Shown one piece after another: positions 1 to 8,788 of a DNA stretch of 64,000 bases. The translations under genes and the position numbers were made by a program. Below the pieces are notes generated by a model. That model was not told where the DNA came from. It was given only the letters and a program-made list of their open reading frames with translations, and searched no databases. The DNA lies in the NCBI RefSeq assembly GCF_041261225.1, contig NZ_JBGCCN010000002.1:62001-126000 (forward strand), in the 5' to 3' direction. The DNA is from Streptomyces sp. V4I8 (GTDB lineage: Bacteria > Actinomycetota > Actinomycetes > Streptomycetales > Streptomycetaceae). The stretch's first letter is position 1. Each line of letters begins with the position of its first letter.

Positions 1-150
1 GCGCCTGGGACTGCTGGGACTGGCCCTGCACGTGGGCCTGCGGCTGCTGAGCCGACGACGAGGCCGACGCAGCCTGCTGCGACGAGGCCTGCGCCTGCTG
101 CGCCGACGACTGCGACTGCGACTGCTGAGCCTGCGGGGCCTTCCCCCCGA
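1..150 (-). pseudogene. Fragment of a Gln/Ser/Ala-rich protein gene
   Basis: Read on the minus strand, this edge segment stays open and encodes almost only Gln, Ser, Ala and Pro in short repeats such as QQAQASSQQ. The composition matches the low-complexity C-terminal halves of the two giant secreted proteins at 12684-17846 and 22106-26950. The window cuts it on one side and an IS3-family element bounds it on the other, so neither start nor stop is visible. I infer a third family member, or a piece of one, left by IS-mediated rearrangement; low complexity makes homology uncertain. Confidence 0.4.
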
Positions 151-173
151 GGGGTGGACACCTGTTCGTTTCG

Positions 174-1064
174 TTATGCGGCGAGTGTCAGGGTAGCTGA
201 CAGCTGTTCGTAGGCGACGGGGCTGAGCTGTCCGTTCGCCGAGTGGCGGCGCCAGGTGTTGTACCGCGTCAGCCAGCGGAACACGGTGCGCCGGCAGGCC
301 TCGGCCCCGTCGAAGCGCCGGGCGCCCTGGAGGATCTCCCGTTTGAGGGACGCGTGGAAGGACTCGCAGGCGGCGTTGTCCGCGCTCGTTCCGACCGCGC
401 CCATGGACTGGGTCACGCCCAGCTCAGCGCAGAGATCAGCGAATTGGCGCGACCCGTATTGCGCCCCGTGATCGCTGTGGAAGACCGCGCCTTCGAGGCT
501 GCCGCGGGTGGCGGCGGCCATCCTGAGTGCGTCGGCGACGAGCTCGGTGCGCATGTGGTCGGCGATCGACCAGCCCGCCACGCGGCGGGAGAAACAGTCG
601 ATGACGGTCGCCAGATACAGATGCTCGCCATCGCCGCCAGGCAGATACGTGATGTCGCCCATGTACTTCTGGTTTGGCGCGGGCGCCGAGAAGTTGCGTC
701 GGAACAGGTCCGCAACGGGCGTGACCGACGGCTCGGGGACAGTCGTACGTACCTTCTTGCGCAGGCGGAAGCCGGCGATACGGAACTTGCGCATCACGCG
801 GGCGACCCTCTTCTCATTGATCTCCATGCCGTGTGTATCCCGCAGCTCGGCGGTGATGCGCGGGGCGCCGTAAGTGCCGCCGGAGTCGGTGTGGATGGTG
901 CGGATCTTGCCGGCCAGCACCTCATCGGCCTGCTCGCGCTCGGCCCGGGCAGCGCGGGCCTCGCGCCCCTTGTAGTAGGTGGAGCGGGCCACTTCGAGCA
1001 CCTGGCACAGTCGCGTGACCTTGAAGGTCTTGCGGTGGTCCTCGATGAACTGGCAGCGACTCAC
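174..1064 (-). CDS. IS3-family transposase OrfB (DDE integrase core)
   Basis: The 296-residue product is the catalytic subunit that cuts and joins IS ends. An HTH_21-like N-terminal part (about residues 40-110) precedes an rve integrase core. Catalytic acidic residues are visible as the Asp of MGDITYLP, the Asp of VFHSDHGAQY and the Glu in DNAACESFHASLKRE. Length and motif order are normal for IS3-family OrfB. Its GTG start overlaps the orfA stop (GTGA arrangement). IS3 elements usually make an OrfAB fusion by -1 frameshifting; no slippery site was verified here. It looks intact. Confidence 0.9.
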   Translation of the reverse strand: MSRCQFIEDHRKTFKVTRLCQVLEVARSTYYKGREARAARAEREQADEVLAGKIRTIHTDSGGTYGAPRITAELRDTHGMEINEKRVARVMRKFRIAGFRLRKKVRTTVPEPSVTPVADLFRRNFSAPAPNQKYMGDITYLPGGDGEHLYLATVIDCFSRRVAGWSIADHMRTELVADALRMAAATRGSLEGAVFHSDHGAQYGSRQFADLCAELGVTQSMGAVGTSADNAACESFHASLKREILQGARRFDGAEACRRTVFRWLTRYNTWRRHSANGQLSPVAYEQLSATLTLAA

Positions 1065-1393
1065 CAGCTCATCTCCGCGGCGAAAAACTTCGTCGCCTTA
1101 CGCAAGATGTCCCGCTCCGTGGCCAGGGTCGCGTTGTCCTTCCGCAAGGCGGCGTTCTCCTTGCGCAGGGCCGCTAACTCGGCCTCCAGTTCTTCCTTCG
1201 TGGCCTTGCTCACCGGGGTGTCCTTCGTGTTCTTCGTGGGGCTGTCGGCGCGGGCGCGGTCGGCGCGGATCCAGTTCCGCAGCGTCTCCGGGTTGATCCC
1301 CAGATCGCGGGCGGCCTGCACGATCGTAAGGTCGGGGTCCGAGTGGTACAGCGCGACCGCGTCGGCCTTGAACTCGGGCGAATAGACCTTCAT
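1061..1393 (-). CDS. IS3-family transposase OrfA (HTH and leucine zipper)
   Basis: A 110-residue protein that binds the IS ends and regulates transposition. The N-terminal half is an HTH of the Tnp_1 type (MKVYSPEFKADAVALY, then LGINPETLRNW). The C-terminal half is a heptad-rich coiled coil (ELEAELAALRKENAALRK) ending in the conserved FFAAEMSW before the stop. The reading frame stays open upstream into an IS701-like transposase fragment, producing an apparent 328-aa fusion. The real start is the ATG at 1393 or the one six bases upstream. orfB follows with a 4-base overlap. Confidence 0.88.
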   Translation of the reverse strand: MKVYSPEFKADAVALYHSDPDLTIVQAARDLGINPETLRNWIRADRARADSPTKNTKDTPVSKATKEELEAELAALRKENAALRKDNATLATERDILRKATKFFAAEMSW

Positions 1394-1460
1394 CACCATA
1401 AGTGATCCTCCTGCCAGCCCCTCACCGGGGCTGATCGAAGGTGTCCACCACTCAGGGGGA

Positions 1461-2047
1461 GGGTCCAGCATGGCGGCCGCGAGCTGGGGCTTGGTGGCGA
1501 AGGCGATCTCGTCGGGCACGTGCCGCAGCAGGCGCCGCTCTTCGTCCTCGGCCCAGGCGGCGGGCAGGTATAAGGCCCGGTCGATGATCGCGTGGCCGCG
1601 GTAGGCCGCGAAGGTGAGGTGGACGGCGACCTGGCACAGACCCACCCCGCCGAGCGCGCCGGAGTACTGGTGAGCAGCACCGACGCAGTCGGTGGAGGAC
1701 TTCGCGTCCCCCGTCTCGTCCACGATCAACACCGCCTCGGGGCCCGCGAGTTCGCCGGCAGTCCAGGCGGCGATCCGGTCCCGGGCCAGATCATGGTCGA
1801 CGGCGGCGCGGGACAGGAAGTGCTGCAGCCGGTGCGGCCCGCAGTGCCCCAGCGCCTCGGCCAGCGTCCAGCAGTTACGGGTGTCCAGCTCCATCAGCAC
1901 GGCCTGCGTCATCTCCCGCGCCACACTCCGCGGCTCACGGCGCTCGAAACAGTCCGCGATCTGGTCTGTCGCAGCCCCGAGCGCTGCCGCCCACTCCTGC
2001 CCGGCTATCGTGGCTTCCGCGGCCACCTGATCCTTGATCGTCTTCAC
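1461..2047 (-). pseudogene. IS701-like transposase, N-terminal fragment
   Basis: About 195 residues of a DDE transposase of the IS701 type. They carry the first catalytic Asp region (VLIVDETGDAKSSTDCVGAAHQYSGALG) and the conserved CQVAVHLTFA and FATKPQLAAAML stretches. The sequence stops at the IS3 inverted repeat; the C-terminal two thirds are absent. The gene begins at the ATG ending at 2047. A different IS701-like gene with the overlapping region lies at 2323-3274, so these are two related elements and not two halves of one. Confidence 0.82.
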
Positions 2048-2322
2048 AAACGTTCATGATCACGGTGGCCGTCCACATGTCCGCAGACACCCCGGCAACA
2101 GGGCTGACCAGCAACGACGCCCTACCGACCAAGAACTACAGCTGCCGTGTCGGTTAATGCCGGTTTGCCTGGTCGTGAGAGACCATCTGATTCAGATCGT
2201 TGCTGGTAGTGGCGTTTCTGGGGTGGTCCGGTAGGTCGTGACGGGACTGGCGCCTGTGACTCTGCGTAACATGATGCCGGTCATGCACGGCAGCTGTAGA
2301 TAGCTGCTTATGTGCTGTCTGG
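2048..2322. repeat. Facing ends of two IS701-like elements with a 136-bp spacer
   Basis: The sequence CTACAGCTGCCGTG occurs at about 2136-2149, and its exact reverse complement at 2286-2299. These are best read as the outer end of the element carrying the 1461-2047 fragment and the opposing end of the element carrying 2323-3274. The 136 bp between them has no convincing gene. The same pair could alternatively be seen as a small 164-bp element with inverted ends. Confidence 0.5.
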
Positions 2323-3274
2323 TCATGGTGTGGTGTCGGCGTATGTGTGCCTTCGGCGGTGGCAGAGGCGGGCGTGGTGTTGGTGGCGGCGGCGCCAGGT
2401 GGACCACCACAGCAGGTGTTCGGTATCCCGCCGGGGTGGCGGGAGGATCAGGGCCCGTAACAGGCGGAGGAGTTCGTGGCTGCTGAGGGGGACGAGGCCG
2501 GCTTCGGCGGGGTCGTTCCGGCTGGTCTGGGCGGTGCGTTCGAGGGCGGCGGTGACGGCCAGGAAGGCGTAGGCGACCAGGGCGATCACGCTCCAGCGGT
2601 GCCAGGAGTTCCAGCAGGTGACCTGGCCCTTGTCGAGGTGGCAGATCTCCTTCGCGTCCTGGAAGTCGTCTTCCACCCGCCATCTGCGGCATACCAGTGA
2701 CACCAGTCGCGCCAGCGTCACCGGCCCGGGAGCGAAGCAGCGGTAGTAGGACATAGTGCGGGTGTAGCGGTGCCGGCGGATGAGCAGTACAGACGTCCCT
2801 CCATGGGGGTCGTGTCCGTCGGGGGTGTCGTCGGCGGTGACCTCGATCATCGCCCAGTCGTAGTCGCGGACGCCCTTTTGCCCCGTACCGGTCCGTATCC
2901 GCTGCCGGGCCCGCTTCGGCAGCCGGGCGGCGGCCCTGGTCACGCTCAGCTTCGCGGCCGGGGTGGTGACCTGGTGGTTGGAGCGCACGGCCACGACGTA
3001 GCCCAGGCCCAGCTCGCGGCAGGTGGTACGTAACTCCCGCCCTCCGTAAACCTCATCGCCCAGGAAGAACGAGGCGGATATGCCCTGCAGGCCGGCGGCA
3101 CGGAGCATGCGGGCCGCGAGCTGCGGCTTCGTCGCGAAGCACAACTCCTCTGGAACACCGGTCAGCTCACGGCGTTCCTCGTCGCCGGCCCATTCCCTGG
3201 TGAAGTACAGGCGCCGGTCGATCAGGCAGTGCCCGGCGGCCGTGGCGAAGGTCAGGTGCACGGCGACCTGGCAC
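2323..3274 (-). pseudogene. IS701-like transposase, C-terminal two thirds
   Basis: About 317 residues of a second, divergent IS701-like transposase. Visible are CQVAVHLTFA, FATKPQLAARML, a central FFLGDEVYGG block holding a catalytic Asp, and the Glu region RRWRVEDDFQDAKE. The first 130 or so residues, including the first catalytic Asp, are missing because an IS6-family inverted repeat (GGCACCGTCAACTTGA) begins at 3275. The C terminus is Arg/His-rich and may not be original. Non-functional. Confidence 0.82.
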
Positions 3275-4013
3275 GGCACCGTCAACTTGAGCGCGGGCCC
3301 CGTGAGACGATCTCTTCGTTGATCGTTTTGGAGAGGGTTTGCTCGTGGTCACGCTGTCGTCGTACCAGGGGTTCCGCTACCCGGTGGAGGTCATCGCGCA
3401 CGCGGTGTGGCTGTACTTCCGCTTCCCCCTCTCCTTCCGCGAGGTCGAGGAGCTCCTGCTGGAGCGGGGCATCACGGTCAGCTACGAGACGGTCCGCCAG
3501 TGGACCCGGAAGTTCGGGCAGACGTACGCCGACGGGCTGCGCCGGCGCCGTCCCCGCCCAGGGGACAAGTGGCTCTACCTTCTTCCTGGGCCGACCGCAG
3601 CCGTTCGTAGGGTTGTGGGGCCCGGGGGAGCTGGGTGTGGCTGACAAGTGGCTGTCGTCTCGTGGCTTCCGGTGCTTGGCCGCCCGGCTCCCCACGACGA
3701 CTCGGCCGCCGATTGGGAAGTGCGAACAGGTCGCTGTGTAGAGCAATGCCGGCGAGGTCGTCCGTGGTGCGCAAGGCAAGTACGACGACTGGAGCACGAT
3801 GAGCCGGATATTGGCCGGTACCGACTGCGGCAAGACCCACCACCACTGCCTGGCCCTGGACAGCGACGGCAACACGTTGCTGTCGCGGCGGGTGGCCAAC
3901 GACGAACCGGAGTTACTGAAGCTGATCGGTGACGTCCTGGGCCTCGCCGACGGCCGTGAGGTCACCTGGGCGATGGACATGACCGGCGGCGAGCCCGCGC
4001 TGTTAATCGCCCT

Positions 4014-5576
4014 GTGACTGGATAGGTGTCTCGGTCCGGAGGCGTGCGTGATTGCCGGTTGGCGGGACCGGTGATCAGCCGAGGGCGGGCATCCAGGGGC
4101 TGCCGCGCATGGCCTGGATGAGGACGTCGAGCATGGGCTGCTCGTGTCGGGTGGCGGTGGCCAGGTAGGTGCGGATCGCGGCGAAGTCCTGCGCGCCGTG
4201 CAGCGTGCGCAGGCAGCCGGAGACCTTGATCCGCAGCTTGGCCATCCTGATCGTCTGTTCGGCTGGGTTGTTGTCGAACGGCAGTGTGAGGTCGTGGACC
4301 CAGCGCAGGTAGTCGTTCCAGCGCTTCGTCAGCCGTCTGAACAGGGCGTGGTACTTCGCCTCGGTCTTCGAGCTGCGGGTGGCGGTCGCCTTCAGCCCGT
4401 CGGCCACCGCCTGGGCCAGCGCCCCAAGCTCACCGTCCTTCACGGACACGGCGATCGCGTCGAGCCCGTCCGCTCGGGCCTCTTCCGCGGCCTTCTTCAG
4501 GGCCAGCACGGCGTCGATGGCGCGGTAGGCCGCGCACCGGGCCTTCTCGCTGCCCCGCTCGGTGACCGCGACCAGTTCGCGTAGTACGTGTGCCGAGCAC
4601 AAGGCGTGTTCGGCCTGCGGGTAGGAGTCGTAGGGCGCCCAGGCGTCGTGCATGGCGATGCCGGTGAAGCCGGGCAGTATCCCGGCCGCGTCGATGCCTT
4701 CGCGACCGCGGCGGCGGTGCACCGACAGGTGTACGAACTGGCCGCTGGAGGCGGAGTGCAGCCAGTGCAGGCACCCGGCGGTGCGGAACCCCGTCTCGTC
4801 GAAGAACGCCACCGCCGCGCCGGCGACCTTCCCGGCCACGAGACGGCCGAAGGCATCCAGCCGGCTCGCGCAAGTGCGTACCCACGAGGCCACCGTGCCC
4901 GGCGCGACGGACGCGTCGAAGAGGTCTGCCAGGGCGGTGGCGGTGCGGTCCTTGGACAGGAACTGGCCGTGCATCAGGTAGACGCCGGCGGCCGCGAGAC
5001 CAGGACCGTACTGCACCGGGGCCCGCACGCCCTCGGGACCGGAGGCCTTCTCGCTCCGCCCGCACGCGCACCGGCAGGTCAGGACCTGATGCTCGGTGAC
5101 CTCCAGGCCGATACGTTCGGGCAGGTCGAAGACCTGACGCCGCTCGATACCGGCCACGACGGCCCCGGCCAGGTCCGCACCGCAGCCGGCGCAAGGGCCG
5201 TGGGGCCGGTGCTCGACCCGGTGGTCGGGGTCCGCGACCTGCCGCAGCGTGATGCCCTTCTGGCCTTTCGGGCGGCCCGGCCCCCGCCCGGACTTCCCAC
5301 GCAGAGACTTCGGAGCCGGTTTCGCCAGTCCGTCCGAAGACGGCGGCCTGGAAGAGTTCGCCGAGTTCTTCCCCAGCCGGGCCGTCAGGTCCACGACCTG
5401 ACCCTCCAGTACCACGATCCGTTCCCGCGCCGCGGCGAGTTCCTCACGCAACTGCACCACCAGAACAGCGAGTTCCTCATAAGAAGGCGGCACAGCAGCA
5501 TCAGACACGAGACAGATGATCACCGATCCAACTGACAAGATTCAACTCATCCCGCCAGGAGCACCTATCCAGTTAC
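4014..5576 (-). mobile_element. IS66-like insertion inside IS110
   Basis: A 1563-bp element flanked by the 8-bp direct repeat ATCGCCCT (4006-4013 and 5577-5584), the duplication size known for the IS66 family. The ends are inverted repeats GTGACTGGATAGGTG and GTAACTGGATAGGTG. It carries a single transposase gene on the minus strand and no TnpA/TnpB accessory genes, as in the smaller ISBst12-type IS66 relatives. Removing the element and one repeat restores the IS110 frame. Confidence 0.92.
4075..5508 (-). CDS. IS66-family transposase (TnpC-type)
   Basis: About 477 residues from a GTG at 5508; upstream in-frame starts exist. The order is: an N-terminal coiled coil (residues about 8-45, LREELAAARERIVVLEGQV); the SSRPPSSDG linker common in IS66 proteins; a zinc-binding region (CAGCGADL and CRCACG); and a DDE core. 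Catalytic candidates are AFFDETGFR, MHDAWAPYD and the C-terminal FDNNPAEQTIRMAKLR. Length is typical. The gene is intact and the element appears recent, judging by the perfect target duplication. Confidence 0.9.
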   Translation of the reverse strand: MSDAAVPPSYEELAVLVVQLREELAAARERIVVLEGQVVDLTARLGKNSANSSRPPSSDGLAKPAPKSLRGKSGRGPGRPKGQKGITLRQVADPDHRVEHRPHGPCAGCGADLAGAVVAGIERRQVFDLPERIGLEVTEHQVLTCRCACGRSEKASGPEGVRAPVQYGPGLAAAGVYLMHGQFLSKDRTATALADLFDASVAPGTVASWVRTCASRLDAFGRLVAGKVAGAAVAFFDETGFRTAGCLHWLHSASSGQFVHLSVHRRRGREGIDAAGILPGFTGIAMHDAWAPYDSYPQAEHALCSAHVLRELVAVTERGSEKARCAAYRAIDAVLALKKAAEEARADGLDAIAVSVKDGELGALAQAVADGLKATATRSSKTEAKYHALFRRLTKRWNDYLRWVHDLTLPFDNNPAEQTIRMAKLRIKVSGCLRTLHGAQDFAAIRTYLATATRHEQPMLDVLIQAMRGSPWMPALG

Positions 5577-5907
5577 ATCGCCCTGCTCGTCAACCACGGC
5601 CAGGAACTGGTCTACCTCCCCGGCATCGCGGTCAACCGCGCCACCGACAGCTACCGCGGGGCGGGCAAGACCGACGCCCGGGACGCCCACGTGATCGCCG
5701 ACCAGGCCCGCATGAGACGCGACCTGCAGCCGATCCGCCCCAGTGAAGACGCGAGCATCGAACTGAGGCTGCTCACCGAGCGCCGTGTGGATCTCGTTGC
5801 CGACCGCACCCGCACCACCAACCGGCTCAAGGCCCTGCTGACCAGCATGTTCCCAGCCCTGGAACGCACCCTGGACATGGGCACCACCGGAGCGCTGCTG
5901 CTCCTGA

Positions 5908-7842
5908 GTCGAGTAGCCGAGGGGAGTCTCACCCCTCGGCTCTCCCAGAACGGAGCGTGACAATCTCTCGTCACTCCGCTCTTGTCATCCTGATCACCAG
6001 GCCAATGCGGCGAGCGTTGTGTCCGGCCAGTGCGCGAATATCCGCGGATACCGCTGGGCAATCTCCTGGAACTTCGCGATGGCCCTCCGCAACGGCGCCA
6101 GCCGTCGATACTTCCTGCGGATCCAACGCACCAAGTAGGCGTTGATGCGCTGAAGGAAGGGGATCAACACCCAACGGCCATAGCAACCGTAGTAGTTGAG
6201 CCACCCCGCAACGACGGGATTGATCCGCCGTGCGAGGTCCGTGAGGGTCGAACCGGTGCGGTGTTGCAGCCGCCAGGAGCGGACCTCCGCACTGATCCTC
6301 TTCAGGGCGTCCTTGCTGATAGCCGGGGAGAAGGACAGGAACGTCTGCCCACTCTGAGTCGTCCGGCTTGCTCTGGCGCGGAAGGTGTAGCCGAGGAACG
6401 TGAACTCCATATGCTCGTACGAGCCACGGCGCTTCGCGTCCCGGCAGTACACGATCCGGGTCTTGGCCGGGTGAAGTTCCAGCCCGACCTCTTCCATCCT
6501 GTTCTGGAGCGCGGCCAGCACCAGGCGGGCCTGACGCTCGGTGACGCAGTGCAGCACCGCGTCGTCCGCGTAGCGTTCGAAGGTGACGGTCGGGAACTCC
6601 CGGCTCATCCACATGTCGAACGCGTAGTGCAGAAACAGATTCGCCAGCACGGGAGACACCGGGGCGCCCTGAGGCGTCCCGCGTTCTCGTTCCAGCAGGC
6701 TGCCGTCGGACAGTTGCAGAGGTGCGGCGAGCCATCGCCGTACATACAAATTCACCCAGACGGCATCGGTGTGTGCTTCCACCGCCTTGACCAGCAGGTC
6801 CCACCGGACGCTGTCGAAGAACTTCCGGATGTCGATCTCGATCACCCAGTCGCGCTTCCAGCAGCGTTCCCGGCAGGCCCCGACCGCGTCCAGCGCGGAC
6901 CGTCCGGGCCGGTATCCGTAGCTGTCGGGATGGAAGATGGGATCCACCCGTCGCATCAGATGCCGAGCCACAACGGTCTGCGCCACCCTATCGGCGACTC
7001 AAGGAATGCCGAGCATCCTCATGCCACCGCCGTGGGGCTTGGGAATTTCCACCGCGCGCACCGGAGAGGGAAAGTACGAGCCCGACGACATGCGGTTCCA
7101 GACCTTGTAGAGGTTGTTCCTCAGGTCCTTCTCGAACTCGTCGATGGACTCACCGTCCACACCCGGGGCGCCTTTGTTGGCCCTGACTTCCCCCCACGCC
7201 TCCTTCACTTCCCACTTCGAGATTTCGAACGGCTTGGCCTGTGACTTCAACCGGCCCATCGAATTCCTCCCAGATACCTCTGGTTGATACGACACACTCG
7301 GTCGCGAATGACCCGGCCCCTTCGCTCCACCCCCATTACAGAGGCTTCGTCACTACTACGAGCCGGTCCGCCGGCGCACCCCGCATCGGTACTCAACCCC
7401 TTGCGGTTTCGGCCGCTTGGGGTACTCCCTCTCGCCACCCGTGCTGGGTGGACGGTGTCGGAGCACGCCTTCTCCTGTTCCATGCGAGAGCAGCAGACTG
7501 GGCTCACGTCGCCTTCATGCCGGACACCGCCTGACCAGTCGGTGGGCTCCCGTCAGGCTTATCCCGAGACAAACCAGAGTGCCTCGGTTTCGATGTCATC
7601 TGATCTGTTTTCGACACGTCAGCAGCGATTCGCTTGCGCTCGTCTTCCCAGTCCCTACCTGACACCTCTTGGATGCCTTTTCCTTATCGCTCACCACGAC
7701 AGTCTTCAGCTAACGCGGCATAAGGCGGTTTAGAGCCTCCCCCCACAGGGCGACTCTGAAGGGCCAGAATCCTTCATCTCTCGCACAGCATCATTTCCAG
7801 AAGCTGCCCTACTACCAACTCCTATCCATGTTCAGGACACAC
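5908..7842 (-). mobile_element. Group II intron inserted in the IS110 transposase gene
   Basis: A 1935-bp intron on the minus strand, so it is antisense to the IS110 gene. Its 5' end is GTGTGTCC at 7842 and its 3' end is ...CGAC at 5908. These match group II rules (GUGYG start, AY end). The empty site is known from the 46376-47814 copy, so the boundaries are exact. Domain V is recognisable at about 5948-5981 (reverse strand GAGCGG..GACGAGAG..GTCACGCTCCG), followed by a domain VI hairpin. Since it sits antisense in its host gene, splicing could not repair the IS110 mRNA. Confidence 0.9.
5994..7295 (-). pseudogene. Group II intron reverse transcriptase/maturase with in-frame TGA
   Basis: The ORF reads as 433 codons interrupted by one TGA at 6999-7001, exactly where the relative at 8892-10382 has Thr in IPTVADRV. 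Upstream (98 codons) are GAPGVDGESIDEFE and IPKPHGGGMRMLGIP. Downstream are RT motifs IDIRKFFDSV, GTPQGAPVSPVLANLFLH and the catalytic RYADDAVL, then the maturase domain X (LARRINPVVAGWLNYYG). No endonuclease domain is evident. Without readthrough, the maturase is lost and the intron depends on help in trans. Confidence 0.88.
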
Positions 7843-8788
7843 CGGGCTACCAGAGCCCGGCGGCCATCCGCCGCACCGGCCTGCGCCGACTGACCACCTG
7901 GCTGGCCAACCGCAAGGTCCGCAACCCCGACTCCCTGGCAGCCAAGGCCATCGAGGCTGCTGAGCGCCAGCACACCGCCGTCCCGGGCGAGACAGCGATC
8001 GCGAAGATGGTGCATACCCTGGCGAGGGAGGTGATGGCCCTCAACGAGAAGATCGCCGAGACCGACAAGCTCATCGAGGGCCGGTTTCGCGAGCACGAAC
8101 TCGCCGAAGTGATCCAGTCGCTGCCGGGCATCGGCACGGTCCTCGGCGCCGAGTTCCTCGTCGCCGTCGGCGGCAGCCTGGAGGCGTTCCCCACCCCCGA
8201 CCGCCTCGCCGCCTTCTCCGGCGTGGCGCCGGCGCCACGCGACTCGGGCAAGGTCAGCGGCAACCTCCACCGGCCCCAGCGTTACCACCGCCGTCTGCAA
8301 AGGGTCTTCTACACCTCCGCGCTCGTCAGCATCCGGTGCGACCCCAACTCGCGGCAGTTCTACGACAGAAAACGCGCTGAGGGCAAACGCCACGTCCAGG
8401 CCGTGCTCGCCCTCGCCCGCCGGCGCGTCAACGTGCTGTGGGCCCTGATCCGTGACCGACGGTGCTACACCATCACACCACCAGTCACCACCTCCGCTTG
8501 ACTTCCAGATTGGGAAGCACATGGATGAGGTCTTCATCAAGATCAACGGGAAGCTCCACTACCTGTGGCGCGCCGTGGACCAGGACGGCAACGTCCTGGA
8601 CATCCTCGTGACCAACACCCGCGATGCGAAGGCGGCGAAGCGCTTCTTCCGCCGCCTGCTCAAGGAGTGCGAGTACGTGCCGCGGGTCATCGTGACCGAC
8701 AAGCTCCGCTCGTACGGGGCCGCTCACCGCGAGGTGATGCCCTCGGTCGAGCACCGCAGCTCAAAGTACTTGAACAACAGAGCGGAGA

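Larger units (their letters stand above)
140..1460 (-). mobile_element. IS3-family insertion sequence
   Basis: The element has orfA and orfB on the minus strand between imperfect inverted ends. The left end carries TGGACACCTGTTCG from 155. The right end, reverse complemented, carries TGGACACCTTCGATC up to 1447. Similarity continues outward for some 15-20 bases on each side (CCCCCTGAG/CCCCCCGAG), so the exact tips are uncertain by about 15 bp. The left flank is a Gln-rich gene fragment and the right flank an IS701-like transposase fragment. These are not halves of one gene and no target duplication is clear, so the flanks were probably rearranged after insertion. Confidence 0.75.
3799..8501 (+). 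pseudogene. IS110-family transposase, split into three pieces
   Basis: The pieces are 3799-4013, 5585-5907 and 7843-8501. Joined, they match the intact 398-aa transposase at 46392-47588 without loss. The N-terminal piece starts MSRILAGTDCGKTHHHC with the DEDD-type Asp. The middle piece has ADQARMRRDLQPIRP. The last piece carries the transposase_20 domain (IQSLPGIGTVLGAEFL and FSGVAPAPRDSGK). The first break is an IS66-like element with an 8-bp duplication; the second is a group II intron. IS110 enzymes use a DEDD/RuvC-like core with a bridge RNA; here the gene is broken. Confidence 0.9.
3573..8517 (+). mobile_element. IS110-family element, carrying an IS66-like element and a group II intron
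   Basis: The boundaries are set by comparison with the uninterrupted IS6 frame (GACAAGTGG before, CACATGG after). They agree with the simpler copy at 46376-47814, which is 1439 bp long. Without its two internal insertions this copy has about the same length. IS110 elements lack clear terminal repeats, as is the case here. Confidence 0.85.
3275..8788 (+). mobile_element. IS6-family element, interrupted and 3'-truncated copy
   Basis: The left inverted repeat GGCACCGTCAACTTGAGCG starts at 3275. The transposase reading frame is split at 3572/8518 by an IS110-family element and lost after 8788, where a group II intron begins. The same IS6::IS110 arrangement occurs in opposite orientation at 45909-48110 and serves as an alignment guide for every internal insertion. 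The IS6 right end is missing. Confidence 0.85.
3339..8788 (+). pseudogene. IS6-family transposase, split by IS110 and truncated
   Basis: The N-terminal part (3339-3572) encodes FRYPVEVIAHAVWLYFRFPLS and FREVEELLLERGITVSYE up to RPGDKW. The rest resumes at 8518 with HMDEVFIKINGKLHYLWRAV, including the DDE-core phrases VDQDGNVLDILVTN and PRVIVTDKLRSYGAAH. The product would be a cointegrate-forming DDE transposase of about 230 aa. The frame ends at SSKYLNNRAE at the intron junction (8788), so the C-terminal roughly 50 residues with the family's end are gone. Not functional. Confidence 0.88.

Noticed and set aside
243..1385. Open frame of 380 codons on the plus strand
   Set aside because: It lies antisense to the IS3-family orfB and orfA, which have clear catalytic motifs; high GC content makes long antisense frames common.
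2048..2322. Tiny mobile element (MITE) between CTACAGCTGCCGTG and its inverse
   Set aside because: The opposing IS701-like fragments on each side explain these ends as tips of two larger elements.
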